Shown here: piece after piece, positions 17,001 to 25,226 of the stretch
Layout of the letters: each line of letters begins with the position of its first letter
Numbering within the stretch: position 1 is the stretch's first letter
Origin: an uncultured Collinsella sp.
Lineage (GTDB): Bacteria > Actinomycetota > Coriobacteriia > Coriobacteriales > Coriobacteriaceae
DNA length: 64,000 bases
Direction of reading: 5' to 3'
Assembly: GCA_900541725.1 (NCBI GenBank)
Contig: UQLB01000005.1
Coordinates: forward strand, 52,263 to 116,262
Notes under the pieces: generated by a model
What the model was told of the DNA's origin: nothing
Seen by the model: only the letters and a program-made list of their open reading frames with translations
The model's database searches: none
Translations under genes and position numbers: made by a program

Positions 17001-17969
17001 CTAGTACTCGACAACACCCATATAGCGACGGAAATCGGGATCGTGATCAAACACCTTGCCGCGTGCAGCACGCAGCTCGCAGTTCATGGCGTAGAACAGC
17101 ACCGGGTCCAGATAGGCACGGACGCTCGCCGGCACGGCCTCCATACCGTATTCCTTGGCATCGAGCACCATCAGCGTATCGGTATGCGTCTTAAGGAACG
17201 CCAGGGCGCGCTCGTCCATAGCACGGCACTCGCTGGAGCCCATCTGCAGGAAGTAAAAAACGCCATCCTGAGTAGCCTCGAAGGGGCCGTGGAAGTACTC
17301 GGCAGAGTGGATGTAGCTGCAGTGCTGCCACTGCATCTCCATAAGAGAGCAGATAGCGAAACCGTAGGTCTGGCTAAAGTTGGGACCGCTGCCCAGAATA
17401 TAGAAGAACTCGTGCTCCTGGCAAAGCTTGGCAAAGCGATCACCCAGCTCGGCATTTACCTTCTCGCGTGCCGGGGGAAGAATCTTATCCATCTCGGCGA
17501 TACCGGCATACATATCGGCAAGATCGGCGTAGCCCTCCTGCTGATCGAGCAGCTCTGCCGCAAGCGACAGCGAAATACCAGCGGGGACCTCGGCCTGCGG
17601 CACACCCTCGCCCCACGGGTAGACCCACGTGGTCCACTTGCCGGAGTCGATCTTGGATCCAGCGTTGTCGGTCTGGGCGATCACCGTAGCGCCGGCGGCA
17701 AGGGCAATCTCGCAGCCCTCGACGACCTCCGGGGTGTTGCCACTGTGGCTACAAGCGATGACCAGAGACTTCTCGCCCAGACGACGCGGACGCATAATGT
17801 CAAATTCACGCGCGGTATAGATATACGAAGTGAAGGTGGTTGCCTCGCGCTGCAGAAGCTCATGAGCCGGGATCAAATCGATCATGGAGCCACCGCAAGC
17901 AATCCAGTAGACGCTGTCGAACTTGCCCTTCTCGGCAATTGCCTCTTTGATCAGATCGTGTGCGTTCAT
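17001..17969 (-). CDS. frlB: Fructosamine-6-phosphate deglycase (FrlB-like, two SIS domains)
   Basis: The ATG at 17969 (MNAHDLIKEAIAEKG) follows AAAGGAA; 322 residues is close to E. coli FrlB. Two sugar-isomerase (SIS) domains are visible. The first has YWIACGGSMIDLIPAHELL and VIACSHSGNTPEVVEG. The second has FFYILGSGPNFSQTYGFAICSLMEM and the sequence SYIHSAEYFHGPFE, in which the Glu and His fit the deglycase active site. The enzyme hydrolyses fructosamine 6-phosphate to glucose 6-phosphate and a free amine such as lysine. It lies between frlC and frlD, matching known frl operons. Confidence 0.9.
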   Translation of the reverse strand: MNAHDLIKEAIAEKGKFDSVYWIACGGSMIDLIPAHELLQREATTFTSYIYTAREFDIMRPRRLGEKSLVIACSHSGNTPEVVEGCEIALAAGATVIAQTDNAGSKIDSGKWTTWVYPWGEGVPQAEVPAGISLSLAAELLDQQEGYADLADMYAGIAEMDKILPPAREKVNAELGDRFAKLCQEHEFFYILGSGPNFSQTYGFAICSLMEMQWQHCSYIHSAEYFHGPFEATQDGVFYFLQMGSSECRAMDERALAFLKTHTDTLMVLDAKEYGMEAVPASVRAYLDPVLFYAMNCELRAARGKVFDHDPDFRRYMGVVEY

Positions 17970-18031
17970 ATCCAGTTCCTTTCTTGTTTGGCCCGCAATC
18001 AATGACGTTGGTTGCGTGGCCGATGGTTGTT

Positions 18032-18883
18032 TTAGTCAATCAGATATTTCTCGAATGCGGCCATGTTCTTGGCATCTGCCGCTGCCGGGTCATCGTAGTA
18101 ACGACCATCCGTGATTTCCTGGCCCAGCATGCCGTCGAAACCATGGGCGTTGAGTGTGGCGACGAAGGCGTCCATATCGTGCTTGCCATCGCCCCACACC
18201 AGATGGCCATACGGGTCGCCGTCGATAAAGTGCATCTCGTGAATTGCCCCATCACCAAAGGCGGCAAACCAGTCCTCGAGCGTCTCGCCTGCAACGCCCA
18301 TCGCGGTTGTATCAACCATGGGCTGTAAGTACGGGCTCGCGACCTCGTCAATCATGCGCTTCGCATCGGAAACCGTCGTCACAAGGTTGCTCTCCTCGGG
18401 ACGCAGGCTTTCCATCGTAAGCACCAGACCGTGCTCGCCGGCATACTCCGCCAGAATGGACAAGTGCTCGCGGCTGCGCTTCCAGGCTTCCTCGCGGTCC
18501 TCGTCCCAGTCGCCCCAGCCCGAGTTGATGGACATACGGTCGCACCCAAGTACCTCGGCAAGTTCAATGCCGTGTTTAAAGTACGCCAGGCTGCGCTGTT
18601 CATGCAGCGGCTTGCGTGCGCAGTACTGCCAAGGATAGACAACATTCTCGGGGCACAGAGTACGATACCTAAGCCCACGGTCTGCAGCCTTTTTCGCCAG
18701 GACCTCAGCCTCAAAGTAGCCCGTATGGTCGAGCGTCACATGCGGCTCTGCACACCACAGCTCAATGGACTCAAAGCCCAAGCGCTGCTGCACATCAAGG
18801 AAGTAATCGAGCGACCACATGATGTAGTGGATATTCATGCCCGCAATCTGCTCGCGACGCAGCGTCGGTTTGGATTCAGACAT
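18032..18883 (-). CDS. frlC: Sugar epimerase, FrlC-like (TIM barrel)
   Basis: This 283-residue xylose-isomerase-like TIM barrel starts REQIAGMNIHYIMWSLDYF and has FESIELWCAEPHVTLD, RYRTLCPENVVYPWQY, DRMSINSGWGDWDED, TMESLRPEESNL, VDTTAMGVAGE and EMHFIDGDPYGHLVWGDG. The Glu, Asp, His and Glu metal ligands are in place. E. coli FrlC interconverts fructoselysine and psicoselysine. The gene lies 1 nt after the amidohydrolase gene and 62 nt before frlB. Identification as FrlC rests on the context plus the sequence pattern. Confidence 0.88.
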   Translation of the reverse strand: MSESKPTLRREQIAGMNIHYIMWSLDYFLDVQQRLGFESIELWCAEPHVTLDHTGYFEAEVLAKKAADRGLRYRTLCPENVVYPWQYCARKPLHEQRSLAYFKHGIELAEVLGCDRMSINSGWGDWDEDREEAWKRSREHLSILAEYAGEHGLVLTMESLRPEESNLVTTVSDAKRMIDEVASPYLQPMVDTTAMGVAGETLEDWFAAFGDGAIHEMHFIDGDPYGHLVWGDGKHDMDAFVATLNAHGFDGMLGQEITDGRYYDDPAAADAKNMAAFEKYLID

Positions 18884-18884
18884 C

Positions 18885-20468
18885 TTATGCCTCCTTATTT
18901 CGATCGAACACGATTTGTCCGTCCGACATCGTCATATCAACCGCAAGATCGCGTGCGTCGCGATAATCGAGGTCGAACACATCCCGATCGAGCACGCAGA
19001 TATCAGCAAGCTTGCCAACCTCAAGCGTACCCAGCTCGTCTTCGCGAATCAGATCGTACGCGCCCCCGGCAGTCCAAGCGCGCAAGAGCTCGACAAGCGT
19101 CAGCGTGTTGACCTCATTCACGGGCAGTCCGTCGGCGAAGAATCCGCCGCACGCGCTGTAGATTGACTCGCCCAGGCTCGGAATCAGCAGTGGCAAATCC
19201 GTTCCACAGCACACTGTGCATCCGGAATCTTCCATGCCGCGGCGATTCCAGCTGTGCAAAAGTCGCGTCTCGCCAATTTGTCGACGCATCATCGACAGGC
19301 AATCCTCGCGCCGGTCCAGCGTCAGAATCTGCGGATAGACCTCGCAAATTCCACCTAACTTGCCAAACTCGACAAGATCGGTCGGGTCAGAGTTCTCGAG
19401 ATCGGTAATCGCATGGCGGCGAAGCATCCGTCCATGCTCGTCTCGAGGCAGCGAGGCATAGAGCGCCACGGTGCGGCGAACGGCGCCATCGCCCTGGCAA
19501 TGCAAGGAGTATCGGAAGCCCTCAGCATCAATTGCACGCAGCTCGTTCTCAATCAGATCCCACTCTGGCTCCTCGACGACCGTCTTGCCGGCAGCGCCCG
19601 CATCGGCCGTGTCCTCATAGGGGTCAATCATCTCGGCAAGCCCCGCCCATACGCCGCGATCGGTCATACGGTTGAAGCCAGAAAAACGAACGAACGGTCC
19701 CCGGAAGCGCTCTCGCGCCTCGCGGGCATATGCCAGATTTGCACCGGCGCCCACCGGCTGCGACATCATAGAGACGCGAACCGTCAGCTCACCAGATTCC
19801 TCACGGCGAGCCATTTCGTCGGCAAAGCCGTAGTAGTCATCAAACGCCATTTCCTTGATGGCGGTAACGCCGCGCTCGTTAAGCATGCTCATGTAGTCCG
19901 AATACCCGGCACGCACCTCGGGCAGCGCAAGGAAATCGCTCATCATGCGCCAGATCTTCTCGGCATAGCACGCTTGGGGTGTAAAGCCATATCGCGCACT
20001 GGCGGCAGCATTGAGAACGCAGGTCTCCGCGCCCGGCGTAAAGCAGACGACAGGGATATCGCCAAAACACTCGTCAAACACAGCTGCTGTATTTGCGTTC
20101 TCGGCATCCGATGCCAACGTTTCGGGTAGGTTGTGGCCAAAAGCCGCCGCGCAATCCGGATGACCTTCTTTCCATGCACGCAAGAGCGACACGGCCTCTT
20201 TGGCATCAGCGATGCCGGACAGATCAGACCCCAACGTCCGCAGCGCCCAACCTGTATAGAAGGTATGCACATCGATCAGGCCAGGCATGACAGTGCGGTC
20301 GCCCAGGTCAACTACCTCGTCCGCCTGGGTCAAATACGAAGCTAGCTCACACTTGGTGTCAACAGCCTCAATTCGATTGCCACGGACCGCTACGAAACCT
20401 TCAAACGGCAGGTCCCCCGTACCGGTAAAGACGCTCTTAGACGTCAGGACCGTCAAACGATCGGACAT
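18885..20468 (-). CDS. YtcJ-like amidohydrolase with incomplete HxH motif
   Basis: The ATG at 20468 (MSDRLTVLTSKSVFTGTG) follows AGGTGG by 6 nt and gives 527 residues, normal for the YtcJ/amidohydrolase-3 group. The barrel motifs are GFVAVRGNRIEAV, VMPGLIDVHTFYTGW, RYSLHCQGDGAVRRTVA, CCGTDLPLLIPS and a late VGKLADICVLDRD. The first metal motif is H-T-F where HxH is expected, so one metal ligand is missing or replaced. Relatives hydrolyse N-substituted formamides and other exocyclic amides. It could deacylate or cut an amide-linked Amadori compound before phosphorylation. Confidence 0.83.
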   Translation of the reverse strand: MSDRLTVLTSKSVFTGTGDLPFEGFVAVRGNRIEAVDTKCELASYLTQADEVVDLGDRTVMPGLIDVHTFYTGWALRTLGSDLSGIADAKEAVSLLRAWKEGHPDCAAAFGHNLPETLASDAENANTAAVFDECFGDIPVVCFTPGAETCVLNAAASARYGFTPQACYAEKIWRMMSDFLALPEVRAGYSDYMSMLNERGVTAIKEMAFDDYYGFADEMARREESGELTVRVSMMSQPVGAGANLAYAREARERFRGPFVRFSGFNRMTDRGVWAGLAEMIDPYEDTADAGAAGKTVVEEPEWDLIENELRAIDAEGFRYSLHCQGDGAVRRTVALYASLPRDEHGRMLRRHAITDLENSDPTDLVEFGKLGGICEVYPQILTLDRREDCLSMMRRQIGETRLLHSWNRRGMEDSGCTVCCGTDLPLLIPSLGESIYSACGGFFADGLPVNEVNTLTLVELLRAWTAGGAYDLIREDELGTLEVGKLADICVLDRDVFDLDYRDARDLAVDMTMSDGQIVFDRNKEA

Positions 20469-20477
20469 CACAACCAC

Positions 20478-21941
20478 CTACGCCGGAAGCATGCCGGAAA
20501 TGGCAGTAATGACCAAGCCAAACACGACCATGAAGATGAAGAACTTCCAAATGGTCTTCCACCATTGGCCAAACGAAATTTTAGCCACGGCAAGGCCGGC
20601 GACCGTCATGCCCGCCACGGGGCTGATGGTGTTGATGGTCTGGTTGGCAAACTGGAGCGCAGTGACGGCCGCCTCGGGATTGAGGCCCATGAGCTCGGTC
20701 AGGGGGCCCATAACGGGCATGGTGAGCGCCGCCAGGCCAGAACTCGAGGGAACCAGCAAAGAGAGCAGACCAAGGACGACATACATAAACGTGGTGTAGA
20801 CGGCGGCGGGTGCACCGGCGAGCGCGGTAGCGAGCGCCTGGAGGATGGTGTCGATGATCATGCCGCCCTCGGCGATGACCAGAATACCGCGAGCGATACC
20901 GATAACGACGGCAGCGTACGCAAAGTCGGCGAGACCCTTAACGAACTCCTCTGCGATCGTCTGCTGGTCAAGGCCGCCCAGGATACCGGCAAGCAAGCCT
21001 ATGCCAAGGAACACGGCGGAAATCTGATTCATGTACCAGCCCTGGGTAACAAGACCCCAGACGATAATGCCCATACCGCAAGCAAAATCGATAAGCACGA
21101 GCTTCTGACGGATAGTGAACTCTTCCTCGATGGAGGCATCGGTCACGGAAAATTCAATACGCTTGAGCTTATCGTCCTCGTACACAATGGACGACTCGGG
21201 GTTTTTCTTGACGCGCATGGCGTAGCGCATGGCCCATGCGATACCGACGGCAGTGAAGATGACCCAAGAAACGGCACGCAGCCACAGTTGCGGATTACCC
21301 TCGATGCCAATGATGCCTTGGGCGATCAAAACATTAAACGGGTCGATGGTCGAAGCACAATATCCCAGGTTAGGACCAAGAAAGCAGATGATGAATGCCG
21401 TCATCGAGTCATAACCGATACCCATCATGATGGGAATGAAGATGGCATAGAACGGCAGGGCTTCCTCAGACATACCAAACGTAGTGCCACAAATGGACAG
21501 CAACGTCATCGTGATGGGAATGATGAGGATGTCCTTGTTCTTGAGCTTTTTAATCACACGGCTCATGCCGGCATTCAAAGCGTTGGTCTTGGTGATGATC
21601 GCGAACGATCCGCCAATCAATAAGACGAACGCGACGACGTCGGCAGCCTCTTGGATACCCTTGGTGGGCGCTTGCAGAACCGCGAAGATATCCTGACCCA
21701 GATTGATGGTCTCGCCGGTCTCGGAATCGGTGTAGTTCTTATCGACCTGTTCATAGGTTCCAGCAACGGCGACTTCACGCTCGCCCGCCGCTGTCGAAAT
21801 CGTCTTGCGCTGATACTGACCAGAGGGAACGATCCAAGTCAGGACCGCAAAGACAACGATCAGCAAGAACATGATCGTATAGACATGCGGTAATTTGAAC
21901 TTAAAACGTCTGTTTGTCTTCTTCGCCTTCGTATCTGACAT
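20478..21941 (-). CDS. YfcC-family secondary carrier
   Basis: The ATG at 21941 (MSDTKAKKTNRRFKFKLPHVY) has GGAGGT 7 nt upstream; the longer frame to 22136 would run through the operator. The 487-residue protein has about 12 membrane segments, with FKLPHVYTIMFLLIV, WIVPSGQY, FVLLIGGSFAII and SSSGLAALTMPVMGPL. It belongs to the YfcC group of the C4-dicarboxylate anaerobic carrier superfamily, which includes arginine/ornithine and peptide carriers. As the first gene of the operon it probably imports the intact, unphosphorylated glycated amine, which explains the need for the downstream kinases. Confidence 0.88.
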   Translation of the reverse strand: MSDTKAKKTNRRFKFKLPHVYTIMFLLIVVFAVLTWIVPSGQYQRKTISTAAGEREVAVAGTYEQVDKNYTDSETGETINLGQDIFAVLQAPTKGIQEAADVVAFVLLIGGSFAIITKTNALNAGMSRVIKKLKNKDILIIPITMTLLSICGTTFGMSEEALPFYAIFIPIMMGIGYDSMTAFIICFLGPNLGYCASTIDPFNVLIAQGIIGIEGNPQLWLRAVSWVIFTAVGIAWAMRYAMRVKKNPESSIVYEDDKLKRIEFSVTDASIEEEFTIRQKLVLIDFACGMGIIVWGLVTQGWYMNQISAVFLGIGLLAGILGGLDQQTIAEEFVKGLADFAYAAVVIGIARGILVIAEGGMIIDTILQALATALAGAPAAVYTTFMYVVLGLLSLLVPSSSGLAALTMPVMGPLTELMGLNPEAAVTALQFANQTINTISPVAGMTVAGLAVAKISFGQWWKTIWKFFIFMVVFGLVITAISGMLPA

Positions 21942-21983
21942 AGATACCTCCAAAGAACTCGAGACTGCATCGCATCTCGCTTC

Positions 21984-22006
21984 AACGTTTGCACAATGCA
22001 AACGTT
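21984..22006 (-). promoter_or_regulatory. Perfect inverted repeat in the fructosamine operon promoter
   Basis: AACGTTTGCA and TGCAAACGTT form perfect 10-bp arms around a CAA spacer, 43 bp upstream of the carrier start and downstream of the regulator gene. Its length and symmetry fit a dimeric repressor. The GntR-type FrlR next door is the obvious candidate; a LacI-type catabolite regulator is an alternative. Confidence 0.65.
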
Positions 22007-22110
22007 CTATGACGTCCCATAGATTACCAGCAGCTTTTTCCTTCATCAAGATAATTTCAAACTGATTGCCGCAACGCGGTTGAACGGTCGCGTTTGCGCC
22101 GTGAACGGTA

Positions 22111-22149
22111 TGGAAACGCCCGGTGAGATGATCCACCGGGCGCTTCCAT
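22111..22149 (-). terminator. Strong hairpin after the frlR-like gene
   Basis: Arms around CGCCCGGTG / CACCGGGCG extend by TGGAA / TTCCA pairing. It starts 11 bp after the stop codon of the regulator, separating it from the operon. There is no long T run, so termination may be partial. Confidence 0.6.
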
Positions 22150-22159
22150 TCGCAATGTC

Positions 22160-22903
22160 CTAGATGTCAAAAACGTAGCGAGACCCAACGATTCGCTGAC
22201 GACCGATGATAAACGGCCGCCGCTGCTCATCGAAAAAGAAGGCTTCCATATAAAACAAGGGTTCGCCAACGGGAACTGCCAACAGCCGAGCGACCTCGGG
22301 CGACGCGCACGCGATCTCGAGTGTGCACGGGTCGGTAAACGCGGGCGTACGGCCCGTCCGGTTACGCACGAACTCAAAAATGGATTGGTTAGATAGAGGT
22401 GCCGTTGATAGATAGGCGTTGTCCTCGTAAACGTATATGTTGTTCTCGAGCATGACGGGGACTCCATCGGCAGTGCGCACGCGCTCAACGCAAATCAAGT
22501 CAGTTCCAACGGGAACACCAAAGAACTGTGCTTCGGTGGAATCCGCCGGCAGTATCTTTCTCGAAATGACACACGCCCCCGGTTCCATTCCGTTAACGCG
22601 GCATGCGTCCGAAAAACTCTGAACGTCATCCTTCTGGCGAATCTTGCGCTTGAGCTTGGGAGCATTGACAAACGTGCCTTTCCCCTGTCGCTTCGTTAGA
22701 TAGCCCTGCTGGACGAGCTCCTCAATAGCGCGTCGCACGGTAACGCGACCAACTTTATAGCTCTCAGCCAATTCGAATTCGTTGGGTATCCGCGCGCCTG
22801 CCTTGTAGGCGCCGGAGTTGATTTCGTTTTTAATGATATCAATGACCTGTTGGTACAGCGGTATCGCTGCTTTACCGTCAGTTGGCCCTTCAGTCGGTGG
22901 CAT
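22160..22903 (-). CDS. frlR: GntR-family regulator with UTRA domain (FrlR-like)
   Basis: The 247-residue protein has an N-terminal GntR winged helix (IPLYQQVIDIIKNEINSG, ELAESYKVGRVTVRRAIEEL, GKGTFVNAPK) and a C-terminal UTRA ligand domain from about residue 95 (GVPVGTDLICVERVRTADGV and ENNIYVYEDN). The HutC/FrlR branch binds a phosphorylated or free sugar derivative and releases DNA. It lies immediately upstream of the carrier-led operon, in the same orientation but with its own hairpin. A fructosamine 6-phosphate is the likely effector. Confidence 0.88.
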   Translation of the reverse strand: MPPTEGPTDGKAAIPLYQQVIDIIKNEINSGAYKAGARIPNEFELAESYKVGRVTVRRAIEELVQQGYLTKRQGKGTFVNAPKLKRKIRQKDDVQSFSDACRVNGMEPGACVISRKILPADSTEAQFFGVPVGTDLICVERVRTADGVPVMLENNIYVYEDNAYLSTAPLSNQSIFEFVRNRTGRTPAFTDPCTLEIACASPEVARLLAVPVGEPLFYMEAFFFDEQRRPFIIGRQRIVGSRYVFDI

Positions 22904-22930
22904 ATACCCTCTCCCAGCACAATTAATTCT

Positions 22931-22972
22931 AAAACGGGCTTAAGGGCATTCAACAAGCCCTTAAGCCCGCAT
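22931..22972 (-). terminator. Rho-independent terminator of the HAD gene
   Basis: On the minus strand CGGGCTTAAGGGC / GCCCTTAAGCCCG (13-bp arms) is followed by TTTTAGAA. It ends transcription from the HAD gene at 23054 before the regulator gene. Confidence 0.88.
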
Positions 22973-23053
22973 TAGCTTAAAGTATGCTAGGTGTCGCACC
23001 AAAATGTTGGCTATTTACTCATCAGACCCGAAAAACGCGCAACTACCGCGCTC

Positions 23054-23713
23054 CTAAGAAAGCGTGAGCAGCTCCGGCAGCTGGTCGATAATCTTGTCCG
23101 CGGCATCCTGGCTAAAGCCAAAGCGCTCCTCGCGCTTGGCAATGACCGTCAGGCCGGCTCGCTTACCCGCGGTAATGCCCGGAACGGAATCCTCAACGCA
23201 GCAGCAGCGATTCGCGGGCAGCCCCAGCAGGTCCAGCGCATGCAGGTAGATGTCGGGCTCGGGCTTGCTCTCCTTAAACTGCTCGCCGCTCACCACATAC
23301 TCAAAGGCATCCGACAGCCCGCATGCGTTGAGCACTTCCTCGATGCTAACCATGGGCGACGAGCTGGCAAGCGCCACGCGAACGCCACGGCGCGGCAGCT
23401 CTCGAATCGTATCCACGGCGCCTGGGTTAATCAAAGCCTGATAGTCGCGCGGACGCTTATGCGCCCACTCGTCCCAACGGGCCAACGCTTCCTCGCCAGT
23501 GAAATGCCCCTTACCGGCGCGCTCAAACCAATCGACCAGCAAATGCAGGAAGAACTGATGCGAGGTACCAACCTGCCCATTCAACTCCTCTTGAGTCAGG
23601 TTAAGCCCAAGCTCCTTGGCAAACGCGGCAGTCTCGCCCAGGTAGTAATACTCGGTATCGACAATGACGCCGTCCATGTCAAAGATAACGGCGTCGAACG
23701 GAAATACGGACAC
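23054..23713 (-). CDS. HAD-superfamily phosphatase/phosphoglucomutase-like
   Basis: The GTG at 23713 (VSVFPFDAVIFDMDGVIVDTE) follows GGGAGG and gives 219 residues; the longer frame to 23761 overlaps the terminator of the previous gene. HAD motif I is FDMDGVIVDTE, motif II VALASSSP, motif III SKPEPDIYLHAL and motif IV VEDSVPGITAGKRAG. The cap is the alpha-helical C1 type, as in beta-phosphoglucomutase and sugar-phosphate phosphatases. The substrate is not predictable. It has its own terminator and is separate from the frl-like operon. Confidence 0.85.
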   Translation of the reverse strand: MSVFPFDAVIFDMDGVIVDTEYYYLGETAAFAKELGLNLTQEELNGQVGTSHQFFLHLLVDWFERAGKGHFTGEEALARWDEWAHKRPRDYQALINPGAVDTIRELPRRGVRVALASSSPMVSIEEVLNACGLSDAFEYVVSGEQFKESKPEPDIYLHALDLLGLPANRCCCVEDSVPGITAGKRAGLTVIAKREERFGFSQDAADKIIDQLPELLTLS

Positions 23714-23728
23714 GGCACCCTCCCTAAC

Positions 23729-23755
23729 AAAAGGGCGCCCGCAAGCGGACGCCCG
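23729..23755 (-). terminator. Rho-independent terminator of the Cof-type HAD gene
   Basis: On the minus strand GGGCG / CGCCC arms around a GC-rich loop are followed by CTTTTG. It lies 22 bp after the stop of the gene ending at 23777. Confidence 0.8.
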
Positions 23756-23776
23756 AACCATGCATTATCGGCGATT

Positions 23777-24619
23777 CTAACCCAGCAGCTTATCCAGCGC
23801 CACCGCAATACCGTCTTCGTTGTTATTGGCGGTCACCATCTGGGCTACAGCCTTAACCTCATCGACGGCATTGCCCATGGCAACACCAGTGCCGGCCCAC
23901 TCAATCATGGACTTGTCGTTCTGTCCGTCGCCAAACGATACGACCTCGCTGGCATCGATGCCGAGCTTGGGCAGGGCACCCTCGAGCGCACGGGCCTTGT
24001 CGATACCGGGCGCCGTAAACTCGAAGTACCAGTCGGCCGTAAACATACCCGAAAGCGTCTGAGTAAAGGGCGCGTACATCTCCTCGTGATGCGCTTGCAG
24101 ATAGGCCGGGTCGCCCGCAGTGAGTAGCTTGTCCACAGGATAAGCGTCAGCGACCTCATGCAGGCTCTCCACCTCGCGGATCTTAAGATCGCACGCATCG
24201 CGCTCATACTTGACGATATTCTTCTGCGAGCCGTCAGGCAGCGTGATCATGCAATGATACGAGTCCTCGACGTGTAAATCGCGACCGAGCGAAATCATAG
24301 GGATCACGTCAAAATTACGCAGGTGATCAATCAGGCGATGCAATTCGTCGGCAGGCATAGCCTGATCGAACAGCACCTCGTCGGTCTGGGCATCGACGAC
24401 GTGAGCGCCGTTAAAGGCCACCAGCAGACCGTCATGGTTTTGAAGGTCGAGCTCCTGTGCCAAGGCGTGCAGCCCCCATGCGGGACGGCCCGAAGCCAAA
24501 ATGAGCTTAATGCCCGACTCCTGCGCCGCGAGCAGCTTCTCGCGCGTACGCGGGCTAATCACTTTCTGGTCGTTGGTGAGCGTACCGTCGATATCCATTG
24601 CGATGGCTTTGATTGCCAT
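23777..24619 (-). CDS. Cof-type HAD-IIB phosphatase
   Basis: The ATG at 24619 follows GGGAGG and gives 280 residues, typical of the Cof family. Motif I is AIAMDIDGTLTNDQKVIS, motif II LILASGRPAWGLH, and motifs III/IV appear as VSFGDGQNDKSMIEWAGTGVAMGNA, with a C2B cap between. These are cytoplasmic sugar- or cofactor-phosphate phosphatases with broad activity. The gene is alone between two terminators. Confidence 0.9.
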   Translation of the reverse strand: MAIKAIAMDIDGTLTNDQKVISPRTREKLLAAQESGIKLILASGRPAWGLHALAQELDLQNHDGLLVAFNGAHVVDAQTDEVLFDQAMPADELHRLIDHLRNFDVIPMISLGRDLHVEDSYHCMITLPDGSQKNIVKYERDACDLKIREVESLHEVADAYPVDKLLTAGDPAYLQAHHEEMYAPFTQTLSGMFTADWYFEFTAPGIDKARALEGALPKLGIDASEVVSFGDGQNDKSMIEWAGTGVAMGNAVDEVKAVAQMVTANNNEDGIAVALDKLLG

Positions 24620-25226
24620 ATATGCCTCCCTGTCATTGAACAACCTTGTCTGAGCCATCATACAGAACACCCACCGCGACTCCGTTTGCAACGGGCAAAA
24701 AGTCATATATTGTCTCAAACATGGACGGGACGCCATCTCGGGGCTCAGTCGTTCCAGCCCAAACGCCGAGCCACCACATGCAAAGCTAACGACGCTAAAC
24801 GCGGCCGCCCCACTGACCTCATTTCATCCCGGAGAAAAAATTTCAAAATTAGTTCTTGTCAAATCAGCAAAACGAACGTAATTTAAAGATGACCGCTCCG
24901 GTGGTCATCGTTTGATCGAGCATATTCAGTTTCAGTTTTCAGCGTGTAAGAGAAAGAAGATCGGCAAAGTACAACCCCAAACGCAATGACAACTTAATGA
25001 GGTAACTGCCGCATGTGAGGCACCCAGGGCATTGCTGTCTCGATTTTGAGCACGATGCCTTCCGCCTTGCATGGGCCGTTCCATCCCGCCCCTGCAGCAA
25101 CTGCCTCACGGGCTCATTGAAAACCGCATAGCACCCCAACGTCAGCACATCACCCACGGCAAGCACATCACTCACGACAACCAACACATCAACAAACAGC
25201 ACGAACATCAACCGATTGGAGAAGCT
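24620..25226. other. Intergenic region with promoter-like element and CA-rich leader
   Basis: No convincing gene is seen in this 607-bp gap. On the plus strand TTGTCA-N17-TAATTT (24858-24886) forms a promoter-like pair. It is followed at once by a hairpin GATGACC / GGTCATC (24887-24908). From 25137 to 25212 the sequence is a C/A-rich tract in which CACATCA recurs at irregular intervals, just before the unknown gene at 25227. It probably holds the promoter and leader of the ClpP-VirD4 operon. Confidence 0.45.

Noticed and set aside
25137..25212. Recurring CACATCA units as a possible CRISPR or tandem repeat
   Set aside because: Units are too short and irregularly spaced, with no constant repeat of 23 nt or more and no cas genes.
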